This document shows, piece after piece, positions 25,444-33,983 of a stretch of 56,526 nucleotides of DNA. The stretch is taken from assembly GCA_016928975.1 (NCBI GenBank), contig JAFGJR010000335.1, positions 1-56,526 on the forward strand, given 5' to 3'. The notes beneath the pieces are model-generated. The model was not told the origin of the DNA. It did no database searches and saw nothing but the letters and a program-made list of their open reading frames with translations. The position numbers and the translations under genes are program-made. Source of the stretch: Sedimentisphaerales bacterium. Lineage in GTDB: Bacteria > Planctomycetota > Phycisphaerae > Sedimentisphaerales > SG8-4. Each line of letters starts with the position of its first letter. The stretch's first letter is position 1.

Positions 25444-26112
25444 TCAGCGTTTGTCCTTTTTGCTGCGGATCTTGCTCTCGGTCCCCGCCCGCAAGCGGGC
25501 GATGTTCTCCCGGTGCCGCACGACAACCATGACCGGTATGGCTATGGCGGCGGCCAGCAACGGCCATAGCCGCGCGAGCTCCCAGTGCGGCGCAATGGCG
25601 ACGGCGCTGGCCAGCGCGGTGGGGAACGCCAGCGCGGCGCAGATGGAGGCGAGCGAGATATAGCGCCATTTCAGCACGCACGCCGCCCAGACCAGTAGGG
25701 CGATCAGGGCGCAAACGGTGAAGTAGGGCCACAGCCCCAACCCAACCCCGAAGCTGGTGGAGACGCCTTTGCCTCCTTTGAATCTCAGATAGATCGGGAA
25801 GACATGTCCGAGGATCGCCGCGGCGCCGACGGCCAGCCAGAGGGCGAAGAAACCGGCATCGGCCGGCCCGGCCTCGCTGCGCGCCGCCACCCAAGGGAAC
25901 ATGACCATAGGGACGAATCCCTTCAAGACGTCCAGCCCGAAGCAGATATAGCCCCATTTTCGGCCGCACGCGCGGGCCACGTTCGTCGCGCCGATGTTGC
26001 CGGAACCGATGGACCGCAGGTCCTGCCCGTGCATCCTGGCGATAATCACGCCGAACGGGATCGCGCCGATCAGGTACGCTACGACAATCGCGGAAACGAA
26101 CAAAGCAGGCAT
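25444..26112 (-). CDS. plsY: Acyl-phosphate:glycerol-3-phosphate acyltransferase PlsY
   Basis: A 222-residue polytopic membrane protein. The three PlsY motifs are present: SIGSGNIGATNVAR, FKGGKGVSTSFG and the C-terminal RHRENIARLRAG. It transfers an acyl group from acyl-phosphate to glycerol 3-phosphate, starting phospholipid synthesis at the inner membrane. About five hydrophobic helices can be seen. Start ATG 26112 follows AGGTGA; a GTG two codons earlier is the alternative. It converges with the cupin gene with only 17 bp between the stops. The lysine-rich tail (SKIRSKKDKR) is slightly longer than usual. Confidence 0.95.
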   Translation of the reverse strand: MPALFVSAIVVAYLIGAIPFGVIIARMHGQDLRSIGSGNIGATNVARACGRKWGYICFGLDVLKGFVPMVMFPWVAARSEAGPADAGFFALWLAVGAAAILGHVFPIYLRFKGGKGVSTSFGVGLGLWPYFTVCALIALLVWAACVLKWRYISLASICAALAFPTALASAVAIAPHWELARLWPLLAAAIAIPVMVVVRHRENIARLRAGTESKIRSKKDKR

Positions 26113-26374
26113 CTTCACCTACACATCAAAACTCTTACATTCACCTAAGCCCGATGTCCACAGGGCTGGAGTCCGGCCCAGATTCTATTCGCAGATCCTG
26201 CACCTCACAAGACTATTGCCGCTGACGGTTACGTGGATTGGTCGCGGCTGTTCCAATGTTGCACCCAGAGTCGTCAGACGGCCCACACGTAACAGACCGT
26301 TGCACGCAACCGCTTAGCGAAACGAGCCTCGCCGCCGCAGCCGCCGCACGGTCGGCCTTGCCGCTGGCGACGGT

Positions 26375-26935
26375 CTAATTGAAATCCGCATTGGGGACTT
26401 CGCGTACGGACGGTGCGACATTGAAGAAATCGTGGGACTCGAAGCCGAACATGCTGGCGATCACGCTACTGGGGAAAGTCTGGCACTTGTTGCGGTAGTC
26501 GCGGACGTTGCCGTTAAAGAACCGGCGGGCCGCCTGGATGCGGTCCTCCGTGTTGACCAGCTCACGCTGCAGCTCCAGGAAGTTCCGGTCCGCCTTCAGT
26601 TGCGGGTAGTTCTCCACGACCATCAGGAGCTTCTGCAACGCGGCCACCAGTTGATTCTCGTCAACGGCTTGTTGCGCGGGGTTGCCCTGGCTGGCCATGC
26701 ACTGGGCCCGCAGTTGCGTGATGCGCTCGAAAACCTCCTTCTCGTGGGCGGCGTAGCCCTTGACGGTCGCCACGAGGTTGGGGATCAGGTCGTACCGCCG
26801 CTTCAACTCGGTGTCGATGTTGGCCCACGCGTCCTTGATGTGATTGCGCAGCGCCACCAACGTGTTGTAGGTCAGGACGACGTAAAGAATCGGCAGCAGA
26901 ACAAGGGCTGCCAGCACGATCAGCGGTGCGACCAT
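26375..26935 (-). CDS. lemA: LemA family protein
   Basis: A 186-residue protein with one N-terminal membrane helix (MVAPLIVLAALVLLPILYVV) followed by the LemA coiled-coil domain: YNTLVALRNHIKDAWANIDT, LKRRYDLIPNLVATVKGYA, HEKEVFERITQLRAQ and VENYPQLKADRNFLELQREL. LemA proteins are membrane-anchored and of unclear function, often next to a membrane protease or a TPM domain gene. Start ATG 26935 lies directly after the stop of the upstream gene (26938), with GGAG eight bases before it, so the two are coupled. The upstream partner is a membrane-anchored protein, a common pairing. Confidence 0.93.
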   Translation of the reverse strand: MVAPLIVLAALVLLPILYVVLTYNTLVALRNHIKDAWANIDTELKRRYDLIPNLVATVKGYAAHEKEVFERITQLRAQCMASQGNPAQQAVDENQLVAALQKLLMVVENYPQLKADRNFLELQRELVNTEDRIQAARRFFNGNVRDYRNKCQTFPSSVIASMFGFESHDFFNVAPSVREVPNADFN

Positions 26936-26937
26936 AA

Positions 26938-27609
26938 TCAGCTCCGTGAAAACAAATAGTCGGGCATCAGCGACCTGACGTGGACCAGACGCTGCAAGTT
27001 CGGCTCGATCTGCTCGGGTGACAGCCGGCGGTTGAAGGAAATAGCCAGCGAATCGAGATCGATCTCCAGCGTCAGATCGCGATTGGCGAGCAGGTACTCG
27101 ATCATCTGGGCGTTGCACACGTCATAGGCGAACTTCTTATCGCGCGAGCGGACGCAGAACTTGCGGCTGAACTCGTGCGATTCGAAGTCGATGTCATCGT
27201 AACCGACCGCCTGGGCGATCTTCGAGAAGATCCCTTCCGGCCCGATCGTCAACTCCGGGAACGATCCCGGCAGGCGCAGGATGAAGAAGGAGAAGTAGTG
27301 GTGGTGGGTTTGCTGATGGCCCTTGGAGTCGGTAGAGTGGGTCTCGTAGTGGTAATCGAACGCTGTAATGTCATGGCCCTGGTAATTCCCCGACAACGTA
27401 TTGAAGGCGTAGCGATTGGATCCCTGCCGCAGCTTGTCGAGGAACTTGAACCGCCGGGCGATGTCCCTGTCCTTGCCCGGGTCGAAACGCAGGCCGAGCC
27501 TGGCCGCCAACGCTGTCATTGCTTCGCGACGTTTGGCGGCACTGATATGGGCGAAGATTCCCAAGACAACGATCAAGGCAATGAAGCCGATGATGATGAC
27601 GAATGGCAT
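26938..27609 (-). CDS. Membrane-anchored protein co-transcribed with lemA, unknown function
   Basis: A 223-residue protein with one N-terminal helix (MPFVIIIGFIALIVVLGIFA), then a soluble domain beginning AAKRREAMTALAARLGLRFD. It includes a His-rich stretch (THHHYFSFFILRLPG) and a C-terminal region ending SLMPDYLFSRS. The arrangement resembles the DUF3137-like proteins found beside lemA in other bacteria, but I do not recognise it with certainty. Start ATG 27609 is preceded by GAGG very close and GGGAG further up; the upstream frame to 27705 would cover the promoter at 27673-27701. The adjoining lemA shares its transcript. Confidence 0.75.
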   Translation of the reverse strand: MPFVIIIGFIALIVVLGIFAHISAAKRREAMTALAARLGLRFDPGKDRDIARRFKFLDKLRQGSNRYAFNTLSGNYQGHDITAFDYHYETHSTDSKGHQQTHHHYFSFFILRLPGSFPELTIGPEGIFSKIAQAVGYDDIDFESHEFSRKFCVRSRDKKFAYDVCNAQMIEYLLANRDLTLEIDLDSLAISFNRRLSPEQIEPNLQRLVHVRSLMPDYLFSRS

Positions 27610-27672
27610 CCTCAGTGTCTCCCATCTTCTGCGGCCGGTGCGTACACGACCTCGTGATCTTGAGCAGAAACG

Positions 27673-27701
27673 ATTATAGCCCTTACGCGCCATATCGAAA
27701 G
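27673..27701 (-). promoter_or_regulatory. Possible promoter for the lemA pair
   Basis: On the minus strand TATAAT (27678-27673) is a perfect -10. The upstream hexamer near 27696-27701 is weak. Predicted start near 27666, leaving about 57 bases to ATG 27609. It is divergent from the pyruvate kinase gene. Confidence 0.5.
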
Positions 27702-27808
27702 GCAATTTGGTTGCTGACTGGATAGAACTGTGGGTAAACTGGTTCCGTCAGATTCAGAAGACACCCGACAACGATAGTCTTTCGGCTGCGAAAAGGAGTG
27801 TTGAGAAG

Positions 27809-28834
27809 ATGCCCAAGACCCAGATCGTCGCGACATTGGGTCCCGCCAGCGCCAATGCTGCGGTCCTGCGCAAGATGTTCGTGGCCGGGCTGGACGTGGT
27901 CCGGCTGAATTTCTCGCACGGCACGCACGCCCAGCACGCCGCGGCTATCGAGCTGGTGCGCACGCTCAACAAGAAATACCGCCGGCACATCCGGATCATG
28001 CAGGACCTGGAGGGCTTTCGCATCCGCGTGGGCCGGTTCAAGGGCGCCAAGACCCGCGAGCTGAAGGACCATTCGACGGTTTGGCTGACCAACGACGAGA
28101 ATGCCTCCGGAGCCCAAACCATTCCCTTCGACTACACGGGTGACCTGACGCGCATCAGGCCTGGGCAGCTCGTCTACATCGACGACGGAAACCTCGCGCT
28201 GAAGGTCAAGGAGAGCTCGGCTACCAGCCTCAAGTGTGTTGTGGTCGAAGGCGGTCTCTTGAAGGAACGCAAGGGTATCAACATGCCTGGCGCGGCCCTC
28301 CAGTTCGGCGCGATGACCGACAAGGACAAGAAGGACCTCCAGTTCGGCATCGAGCACAAGGTCGATTACGTCTCGCTGTCATTCGTGCGTGACGCGGCCG
28401 ACGTGAACGAGGTGGCTGAATTGCTCAAACCCCACCTGCCCAAGTGCGGCGTCATTGCCAAGATCGAGAACCGCCAGGCTATCGACAATATCGACGAGAT
28501 CATCGAGGCCGCCGACGGGATCATGATCGCGCGCGGCGACATGGGCGTGGCGATCCCCATCTACGAAGTCCCGATGGTCCAGAAGCACATCATTCGCAAG
28601 TGCAACGCGGCACGCAAGTTCGTCATCACCGCCACGCAGATGCTCGAACACATGACCGAACACAGCCGGCCCACCCGCGCCGAGGTCACCGACGTCGCCA
28701 ACGCCATCCTTGACGGCACCGACTACGTGATGCTTTCTGCCGAAACCGCCGCCGGCAAGTTCCCCAGCGAGTCCGTCGCCATGATGAACGAAATCATCAA
28801 GTTCACCGAGAAGGCCCGGACCACCTTGCGATGA
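27809..28834 (+). CDS. pyk: Pyruvate kinase, short form lacking the C-terminal domain
   Basis: A 341-residue protein. [48 protein letters not shown] (unusual: DLxGPKIR is normal), [45 protein letters not shown] and the signature [10 protein letters not shown] are present, so the A and B domains are complete. The protein stops about 130 residues before the end of a normal pyruvate kinase (about 470 residues) and lacks the regulatory C domain. It converts phosphoenolpyruvate and ADP to pyruvate and ATP; loss of the C domain should remove classic allosteric control. Start ATG 27809 follows AAGGAG. A longer frame to 27707 is rejected. Confidence 0.88.
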   Translation: MPKTQIVATLGPASANAAVLRKMFVAGLDVVRLNFSHGTHAQHAAAIELVRTLNKKYRRHIRIMQDLEGFRIRVGRFKGAKTRELKDHSTVWLTNDENASGAQTIPFDYTGDLTRIRPGQLVYIDDGNLALKVKESSATSLKCVVVEGGLLKERKGINMPGAALQFGAMTDKDKKDLQFGIEHKVDYVSLSFVRDAADVNEVAELLKPHLPKCGVIAKIENRQAIDNIDEIIEAADGIMIARGDMGVAIPIYEVPMVQKHIIRKCNAARKFVITATQMLEHMTEHSRPTRAEVTDVANAILDGTDYVMLSAETAAGKFPSESVAMMNEIIKFTEKARTTLR

Positions 28835-28869
28835 TATTCCTGTGAGGCTTCCAGAAGGCCCTTTCTCCT

Positions 28870-28898
28870 TTGCGCCGGGTTCCTGGGCTGGGTATAAT
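28870..28898 (+). promoter_or_regulatory. Strong sigma-70-like promoter before the DUF4365 gene
   Basis: TTGCGC (28870-28875), 17-base spacer, perfect TATAAT (28893-28898). Predicted start near 28905, 32 bases before the GTG start at 28937. Confidence 0.7.
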
Positions 28899-28936
28899 AG
28901 CCCGCGAACAGGCAGGCAAGTTTAGGAGGAAGACTC

Positions 28937-30493
28937 GTGGCTGATCGTGATATTGGCGGAATGGGCGAGAGTGAATTCGGACGCCTGTGCAGTTCCGTTA
29001 GTCTTACTCATAATCTGGTGCAGAAAGACAGAACGGGATGGGATTACTCGATTGAATTTCCACTGCCACGTCTTCCCGGGCATCCAGCGGATATGGCGCC
29101 TCCGGCGCTGGAGTGTCGGATTCAGGTCAAGGCGACGGACAGACACCGGCGAAAATGGGATATCGCTCTACGAAACCTTGAGCGCCTGGCCAAGTCACCG
29201 GTACCGGCTTTCATCTGCCTCTTTGAATTCAATGGTGCGGAACGTGCGCAACACGTGTATCTCGTTCACATAGGGAAGGAAGTCGTCGCACGCACACTGA
29301 AGAGACTCCGCCAATTGGAGAACGGCCCACGCGATGCGACAAGAAGGCCGACGCTCTCGATTACTTGCGATGACTCCCATAGACTTCCAGAGCCTACAGG
29401 AGAATGCCTCAAGCGCGCAATTGAGGGCTATGTCTCTGACGGATTCGAGAAGTACTGCAAGTGGAAGAGCCGTCTTCTCAAGACGCTGGGCTACGAGAGC
29501 GGATACGGATATGTGAACATGAATATGTTGGGTTGTGACCCGATGCAGGACCTCATCGATGCATCTCTGGGCCTCCGTGAGAGCGTCAAAGTCGATGGGG
29601 TGTCTTGGCACGACACGAGGTTCGACGTCGACTGTCAACTACCGCTTCCGAGTGGTCCTGCCGAATTGTCGCTAGCACCCGCCCCGGTGAAGGGGACGGT
29701 CACTTTTCGCGAACGGAAGTCGTCGCCAGGTGTCGAATTCCACGGGGACGTGTACGCTCCATCGGTCAATCGAATCCTCCCGAGGGAGCGGGTCTCCTTC
29801 AGGATTCAGGCCAAGCTCTTCGGCGTGATATTCCAGCCCCATGGTCATAAGGGACAATTCACTCTGGTGCCAGAAGTCACGGCTGTCCCAGTGAGCCTTG
29901 GCGAAGCGAAGAGGTTCTTGCTCCTGATGTGTATGCTCAAGGCGCATGGGAGTGAGGGCGTGTGGATGGAAGTCGCAGTAGAGAGCCAAGGCCTCGCTGG
30001 TGGCCAGCTATTGGTGCGACAGACACACGACTGCTCTCAGGAATTGGCGACACTCGAACAGGCTCTGGCGGTTGCCAGGGTCTACGGCATTGAGGATAAG
30101 GTGGCTATCAGCATTAACGACGTTATGGGGCGGAGCGAACCTATTGCCGCCTTTCACAAGGTCATTAACGGTCAGACTGAAGGAACAACGGTAACGTTCT
30201 CTGTTGCTGAAGACCTGGCCGACATACGCGGGATCGGTGGGATTGTATTTGCCGGACAGTTGTGTCTTTCTGGCTACCTTCTTCATTGTGTTGTCGGAAT
30301 GGCAGGTTCACTCGAACGGATCGGCGAGAAACAGTATGAACTTGCATCGCAGGACAGGTGCCTTTATAGATGTGCTAAGACCAAGCAAGATCAAGAGATC
30401 GACAAGGAAGAACTCCGCAGCCTTTATGCCGAGATTAAAGCTGAAATGGAGGCCAAGGGTGTTAGCCCGCTCATTATCCTGAACGAGCGATAG
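28937..30493 (+). CDS. DUF4365-like protein with PD-(D/E)XK nuclease-type N-terminus
   Basis: A 518-residue protein starting at GTG 28937 behind a strong AGGAGG. Residues 1-110 match the DUF4365 layout: MGESEFGRLC, D36 in TGWDYSIEF, then RIQVKATD with the Q63-x-K65 half-motif of PD-(D/E)XK nucleases, and a later WDIALRNLERLAKSPVPAFI strand/helix. The rest (residues 150-518) is not recognisable to me. The gene is less GC-rich than its neighbours, has its own sigma-70 promoter and no partner gene, so it looks like a horizontally acquired single-gene cargo. Nuclease activity is plausible but not shown; Gln in place of Asp/Glu occurs in some active members. Confidence 0.75.
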   Translation: MADRDIGGMGESEFGRLCSSVSLTHNLVQKDRTGWDYSIEFPLPRLPGHPADMAPPALECRIQVKATDRHRRKWDIALRNLERLAKSPVPAFICLFEFNGAERAQHVYLVHIGKEVVARTLKRLRQLENGPRDATRRPTLSITCDDSHRLPEPTGECLKRAIEGYVSDGFEKYCKWKSRLLKTLGYESGYGYVNMNMLGCDPMQDLIDASLGLRESVKVDGVSWHDTRFDVDCQLPLPSGPAELSLAPAPVKGTVTFRERKSSPGVEFHGDVYAPSVNRILPRERVSFRIQAKLFGVIFQPHGHKGQFTLVPEVTAVPVSLGEAKRFLLLMCMLKAHGSEGVWMEVAVESQGLAGGQLLVRQTHDCSQELATLEQALAVARVYGIEDKVAISINDVMGRSEPIAAFHKVINGQTEGTTVTFSVAEDLADIRGIGGIVFAGQLCLSGYLLHCVVGMAGSLERIGEKQYELASQDRCLYRCAKTKQDQEIDKEELRSLYAEIKAEMEAKGVSPLIILNER

Positions 30494-30514
30494 AGAGTCT
30501 TCTCCTGATAACGT

Positions 30515-32470
30515 TCATCCAATGCGGCGGTCATAGGCGCGGTAGAGGAGGTCGAGTTCGGTGGTTTGGGCGTCGTAGTGACGCTGGAGTTCGGCCAGCT
30601 TTTCGGGGGTCTTGTAGATTTCGGCGTCGCCGAAACGAGGCTTCAACTCCTCGATCTCGCGCTCCAGTTCCATAATCATCTCTTCGATCTGCTCGACGGA
30701 GTACTTGTTGAAACGCTTGAGTTCTTCCGGCGTCGTCGTGCGCGGTTGGCCTTTCTCGGAAGCGGGGCGGTTCTTGCGGGCGCGGGCGGCTTCGGCCTGG
30801 CGCTTTTGCTGGTCGGCCTCGACCCGTTTGCGCACGAGGTCGGCGTAGGTTGAATAGGCGGGATCACCGGCGACGAACTCGGTCCGGCCCGGGCGGCGGC
30901 TGCCCAACTCGTCGGTGCCGATCACGAGGAGCTTGTCCACGACCCGGTCGAGAAAGTAGCGGTCGTGGCTGACCGCGATGATCGTGCCGGTATACGCATC
31001 CAGCGCGGCTTCGAGCATCTCCCGACTGGCAATGTCGAGGTGGTTGGTGGGCTCGTCCATGACCAGCACGTCCGGCTCGGTCAGGACGAGCTTGCAGAGC
31101 ATCAGGCGGTTGCGCTGGCCGCCACTGAGGTCGCCGCAGAGCTTGAAGGCATCGTCACCCGTGAAGAGAAACGCGCCGAGGCGGCTGCGGACCTGCTCGG
31201 CGGAAAGCTCCGGCCGGACGCTGCGGGCCTCATCCAGGACGCTCCGGGCCGGGTCGAGCACGTCGCCGTGCTGGTCGAGGTAGCCGATGCGCAGGCTCAC
31301 GCCCATGCGGATGCTGCCGGCTGACGGCTCGATCTGGCCCAGGGCCAGTTTGACCAAGGTGCTCTTGCCCGTGCCGTTGGGACCCGTAATGCCGAGACGC
31401 TCGCCGTGGAGGACGTCGAACGTCAAGTCCTCGAAGAGGGTCAGATCCCCGAACGATTTGCCCAGCCGTTCGGCGCGGAGCACGAGGTCGCTGGTGCGGT
31501 CGGTCTTGCGAAACGAGAAGCTGATCGTTTGCTGGTCGGCCGGCCCTTCGAGGAAATCAGGGCTCTCTTTGAGCAGGCGGTTCAGGCGGGTCTTGCGGCC
31601 GCGAGCGGTGCCGCGCATGCCTTCCTGGTCCTTGTTGCGGGCGATGAAGTCCAGCGTCCGCTCGACCATCTCGACGCGGCGGGTGTGCTCACGCTCCTGC
31701 TGGAGCCGGACCGTCTCTCTGGTCTGGATGTAATTGTGGTAGTTGCCATTCCAGACCTGGGCCTGGCGGTTCTCGACCTCGATGATCTTGCACGCGACCC
31801 TGTCGAGCAGGTAGCGGTCGTGACTAATGATGACGGCAGCCCCGCGGTAGGCGGCCAGGAACCGTTCCAGCCACTCGGTTGCTTGCAGGTCGAGATGGTT
31901 CGTAGGCTCGTCGAGCAGCAACAGGTCCGTTTCGAGCATCAGGACCTGGGCCAGGCCGAGCCGGGAGAGCTGGCCGCCGCTGAGGGCCGTGGTTTGGGCA
32001 TGGTGCAGCTCGGGTTCGAAGCCCATGCCCGCCAGCGTTGCGTTGATACGAATCTCGTATTCGTACCCGCCGGTGATCTCGAAGTCGTGGCACAGGCGGT
32101 CGTACTGTCTCATCTTGGCTTTCAGTGCAGCGCCGCCAAGGCTCTCCATCTCGTGCGAGGCGTCCTGGATGGCCTGCTGGAGCTTGAGCAGGTGCTCGAC
32201 CCCGGCGTGCATCTCCTGCAGGACCGTTCGCCGACCGCTGAAGGTGGCCTCCTGGGGCAGGTAGCCGAGCCGCAGGCCCTTCTGCTTGACGACCCGGCCC
32301 ATGTCCGGCTCAAGCTCGCCTGTAATCAGCTTCAGAATGGTGCTCTTGCCCGACCCGTTCGGCCCGACCATACCGACCTTCTCGCCCGGATGCAGTTGCA
32401 GATTCAACCGATCCAGCACCACCTCCGACCCGAAGGCCCTGTGAATATCCTGAAGGGCGACTATCGCCAT
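30515..32470 (-). CDS. ABC-F family ATPase (Uup/EttA-like)
   Basis: A 651-residue protein with two ATP-binding cassettes and no membrane segments. Cassette 1 has VGPNGSGKSTILK (Walker A), ALSGGQLSRLGLAQ (signature) and LLLLDEPTNHLDLQAT. Cassette 2 has TGPNGTGKSTLVKL, LSGGQRNRLMLCK and VLVMDEPTNHLDIAS. The linker RTRETVRLQQEREHTRR is charged, and the C-terminal tail after residue 560 is a long charged helix (EQIEEMIMELEREIEELKP), as in Uup-like members. ABC-F proteins act on ribosomes or, for Uup, on DNA recombination intermediates. It is convergent with the DUF4365 gene, only 21 bp apart. No strong ribosome binding site is visible. Confidence 0.9.
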   Translation of the reverse strand: MAIVALQDIHRAFGSEVVLDRLNLQLHPGEKVGMVGPNGSGKSTILKLITGELEPDMGRVVKQKGLRLGYLPQEATFSGRRTVLQEMHAGVEHLLKLQQAIQDASHEMESLGGAALKAKMRQYDRLCHDFEITGGYEYEIRINATLAGMGFEPELHHAQTTALSGGQLSRLGLAQVLMLETDLLLLDEPTNHLDLQATEWLERFLAAYRGAAVIISHDRYLLDRVACKIIEVENRQAQVWNGNYHNYIQTRETVRLQQEREHTRRVEMVERTLDFIARNKDQEGMRGTARGRKTRLNRLLKESPDFLEGPADQQTISFSFRKTDRTSDLVLRAERLGKSFGDLTLFEDLTFDVLHGERLGITGPNGTGKSTLVKLALGQIEPSAGSIRMGVSLRIGYLDQHGDVLDPARSVLDEARSVRPELSAEQVRSRLGAFLFTGDDAFKLCGDLSGGQRNRLMLCKLVLTEPDVLVMDEPTNHLDIASREMLEAALDAYTGTIIAVSHDRYFLDRVVDKLLVIGTDELGSRRPGRTEFVAGDPAYSTYADLVRKRVEADQQKRQAEAARARKNRPASEKGQPRTTTPEELKRFNKYSVEQIEEMIMELEREIEELKPRFGDAEIYKTPEKLAELQRHYDAQTTELDLLYRAYDRRIG

Positions 32471-32582
32471 CGACCGAACCCATGTGCCAAACCCTATGTC
32501 CAGAACGAGCCAGCCATGTTACCGGCTGCCTGGCCCCGACACAAGGCCGGCGGTTAGCGTCCATTTTACCGTCCGAAAACAC

Positions 32583-32611
32583 TTGACAAAGGGTGGGGAT
32601 GTTGTTACACT
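32583..32611 (+). promoter_or_regulatory. Sigma-70-like promoter with a long leader
   Basis: Perfect TTGACA (32583-32588), 17-base spacer, TACACT (32606-32611). The predicted start near 32618 leaves about 290 bases of untranslated sequence before the ATG at 32909. No reading frame within it is convincing. Confidence 0.6.
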
Positions 32612-32862
32612 ACGCAGTAACGGAGTGGGGCGTGCCGGACGGACTCGGCGGCAGTGCAGCAATCGGTAAGGGGGGTGTGCACGGACCAGCAGAAAGCCAC
32701 AGATCGGCGAGCAGCCAGCGAAGGACCATGGTGAATCGTCACGTGTGGGGCGTCGCCCTAACGAGGCGGAGGTCATGCGTTTAAGGCCTGTCAATCACCT
32801 TGGATATACCTTAGCACGGCAGGAGGGTACTGGGGGGCACGCGTTCCGAGTTCATTCCGGTT

Positions 32863-32881
32863 CCTTGTTCAAGGAACAAGG
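32863..32881 (+). other. Perfect hairpin just upstream of the GspC-like gene
   Basis: CCTTGTTC (32863-32870), AAG, GAACAAGG (32874-32881): an 8-bp perfect stem with a 3-base loop, ending 27 bp before ATG 32909. It has no T tract, so it is an operator or mRNA structure rather than a terminator. Confidence 0.45.
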
Positions 32882-32908
32882 TATTGTCGAGGAATGGGGA
32901 AACATTGC

Positions 32909-33703
32909 ATGAATCCGAGGACGGTGATTATCATTCTCATGGGTATTGTCTCGATGTCATCTCTTGGCACCGAAGCGGAAAGGTACCCGCGCGACATGGC
33001 CGGCTTCCGGGAATACCGGGTCATAGGCCAGAAGAACATTTTCCGTCCCAGAAGGGACATCGACGAGGGACGGGGAGAACCCGAGCGAGGGCAACACGTC
33101 GGTGCGGAAGCGGCGCTGGCGGATATCAAGGTTGTCGGCATCATCAAAATGGACGGTTTCCTTTCGTCGATAGCAGTCATTGAGGAGGACGGAAGGCAGC
33201 GGCTATGCCGAGTCGGCGACATCGTGGCTGGAATGGTAATTGCGGCCATAGGGAGTCATGAACTCATATTTGAGACCCTTGAAGGCAAATGGGTCATGGA
33301 AATCGAGCCGGGCACGGTCGACTATCGAGCGACGACGTCACAGGCCGAGCGGGCCATGGCCCATGCGGCCCGAGGACGCAGCACGTCACCGGGCGCTGCC
33401 GGCAGGAGGCTGCCGATCAATGCCGCGAAGCTTGCGCCCCTCATTGGAACCGTTGGGTTGGTTACGGCGCGGGAAGGCGATACGGTGAAAGGTGTGCGTC
33501 TGACCCAGAACTTCATGGGCTTGAGGGAAGGCGACTGCGTGACGTACGTCGGCCGCCAATCGCTTTGTACAAGATACCCCCGACAGAAGCTCTGGCAAAT
33601 TGCCAGGAAGTACAGCGCATGCAGCGAGGAGATGCCGGAGATACCCATTGTCATTGAGAGGAATGGCATAGAGCTGGAGTTTGTGCTCTGCCCTGTCAGT
33701 TAG
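32909..33703 (+). CDS. GspC/PDZ-like envelope protein
   Basis: A 264-residue protein with an N-terminal hydrophobic segment (TVIIILMGIVSMSSLGTEA) that acts as a signal or anchor. IGQKNIFRPRRD plus DIKVVGIIKMDGFLSSIAVI and RLCRVGDIVAGMVIAAIGSH resemble the homology region of type II secretion GspC. After a low-complexity linker, LTQNFMGLREGDCVTYVGRQ and PIVIERNGIELEFVL resemble a PDZ domain. GspC normally connects the outer-membrane secretin to the inner-membrane platform. No other type II secretion gene is adjacent, so the role is uncertain. Start ATG 32909 is chosen for GGGGA nine bases upstream; ATG 32894 lies too close to its GAGGA. Confidence 0.65.
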   Translation: MNPRTVIIILMGIVSMSSLGTEAERYPRDMAGFREYRVIGQKNIFRPRRDIDEGRGEPERGQHVGAEAALADIKVVGIIKMDGFLSSIAVIEEDGRQRLCRVGDIVAGMVIAAIGSHELIFETLEGKWVMEIEPGTVDYRATTSQAERAMAHAARGRSTSPGAAGRRLPINAAKLAPLIGTVGLVTAREGDTVKGVRLTQNFMGLREGDCVTYVGRQSLCTRYPRQKLWQIARKYSACSEEMPEIPIVIERNGIELEFVLCPVS

Positions 33704-33910
33704 CGTCCGTCGTCTGCGGGCTGGTTGGGCTGCGATCACCGTCATCGCCTCGATCTTGTGTCTTCGGGTCAAACACAGGAATGCGTACTCTCTTCTGTTT
33801 CCGCTGTCATCTGTCTTCGACTCGGGCTCGCGGCGCTTGCCATCGCTCCGGATAGATGACCTCGACTGCAGCCTATATGCAATTCATTACGCTTCTTGCA
33901 GGTGCCTGGC

Positions 33911-33940
33911 TTGACGGTCCGGCGACTGATCCTGTATAAG
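33911..33940 (+). promoter_or_regulatory. Sigma-70-like promoter for nnrE
   Basis: TTGACG (33911-33916), 18-base spacer, TATAAG (33935-33940). Predicted start near 33947. This places the first in-frame ATG (33948) at the transcript 5' end and favours the ATG at 33984. Confidence 0.65.
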
Positions 33941-33983
33941 ACCGCGCATGGAGAAGTATGTGTCGTCCAAGGAATGGCGCACC

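Noticed and set aside
31406..32557. Plus-strand open frame opposite the ABC-F gene
   Set aside because: It covers a well-supported two-cassette ATPase and shows only low-complexity sequence.
33948..33983. Upstream ATG for nnrE
   Set aside because: It sits at the predicted transcription start and lacks a ribosome binding site; ATG 33984 fits the family N-terminus and has AAGGA.
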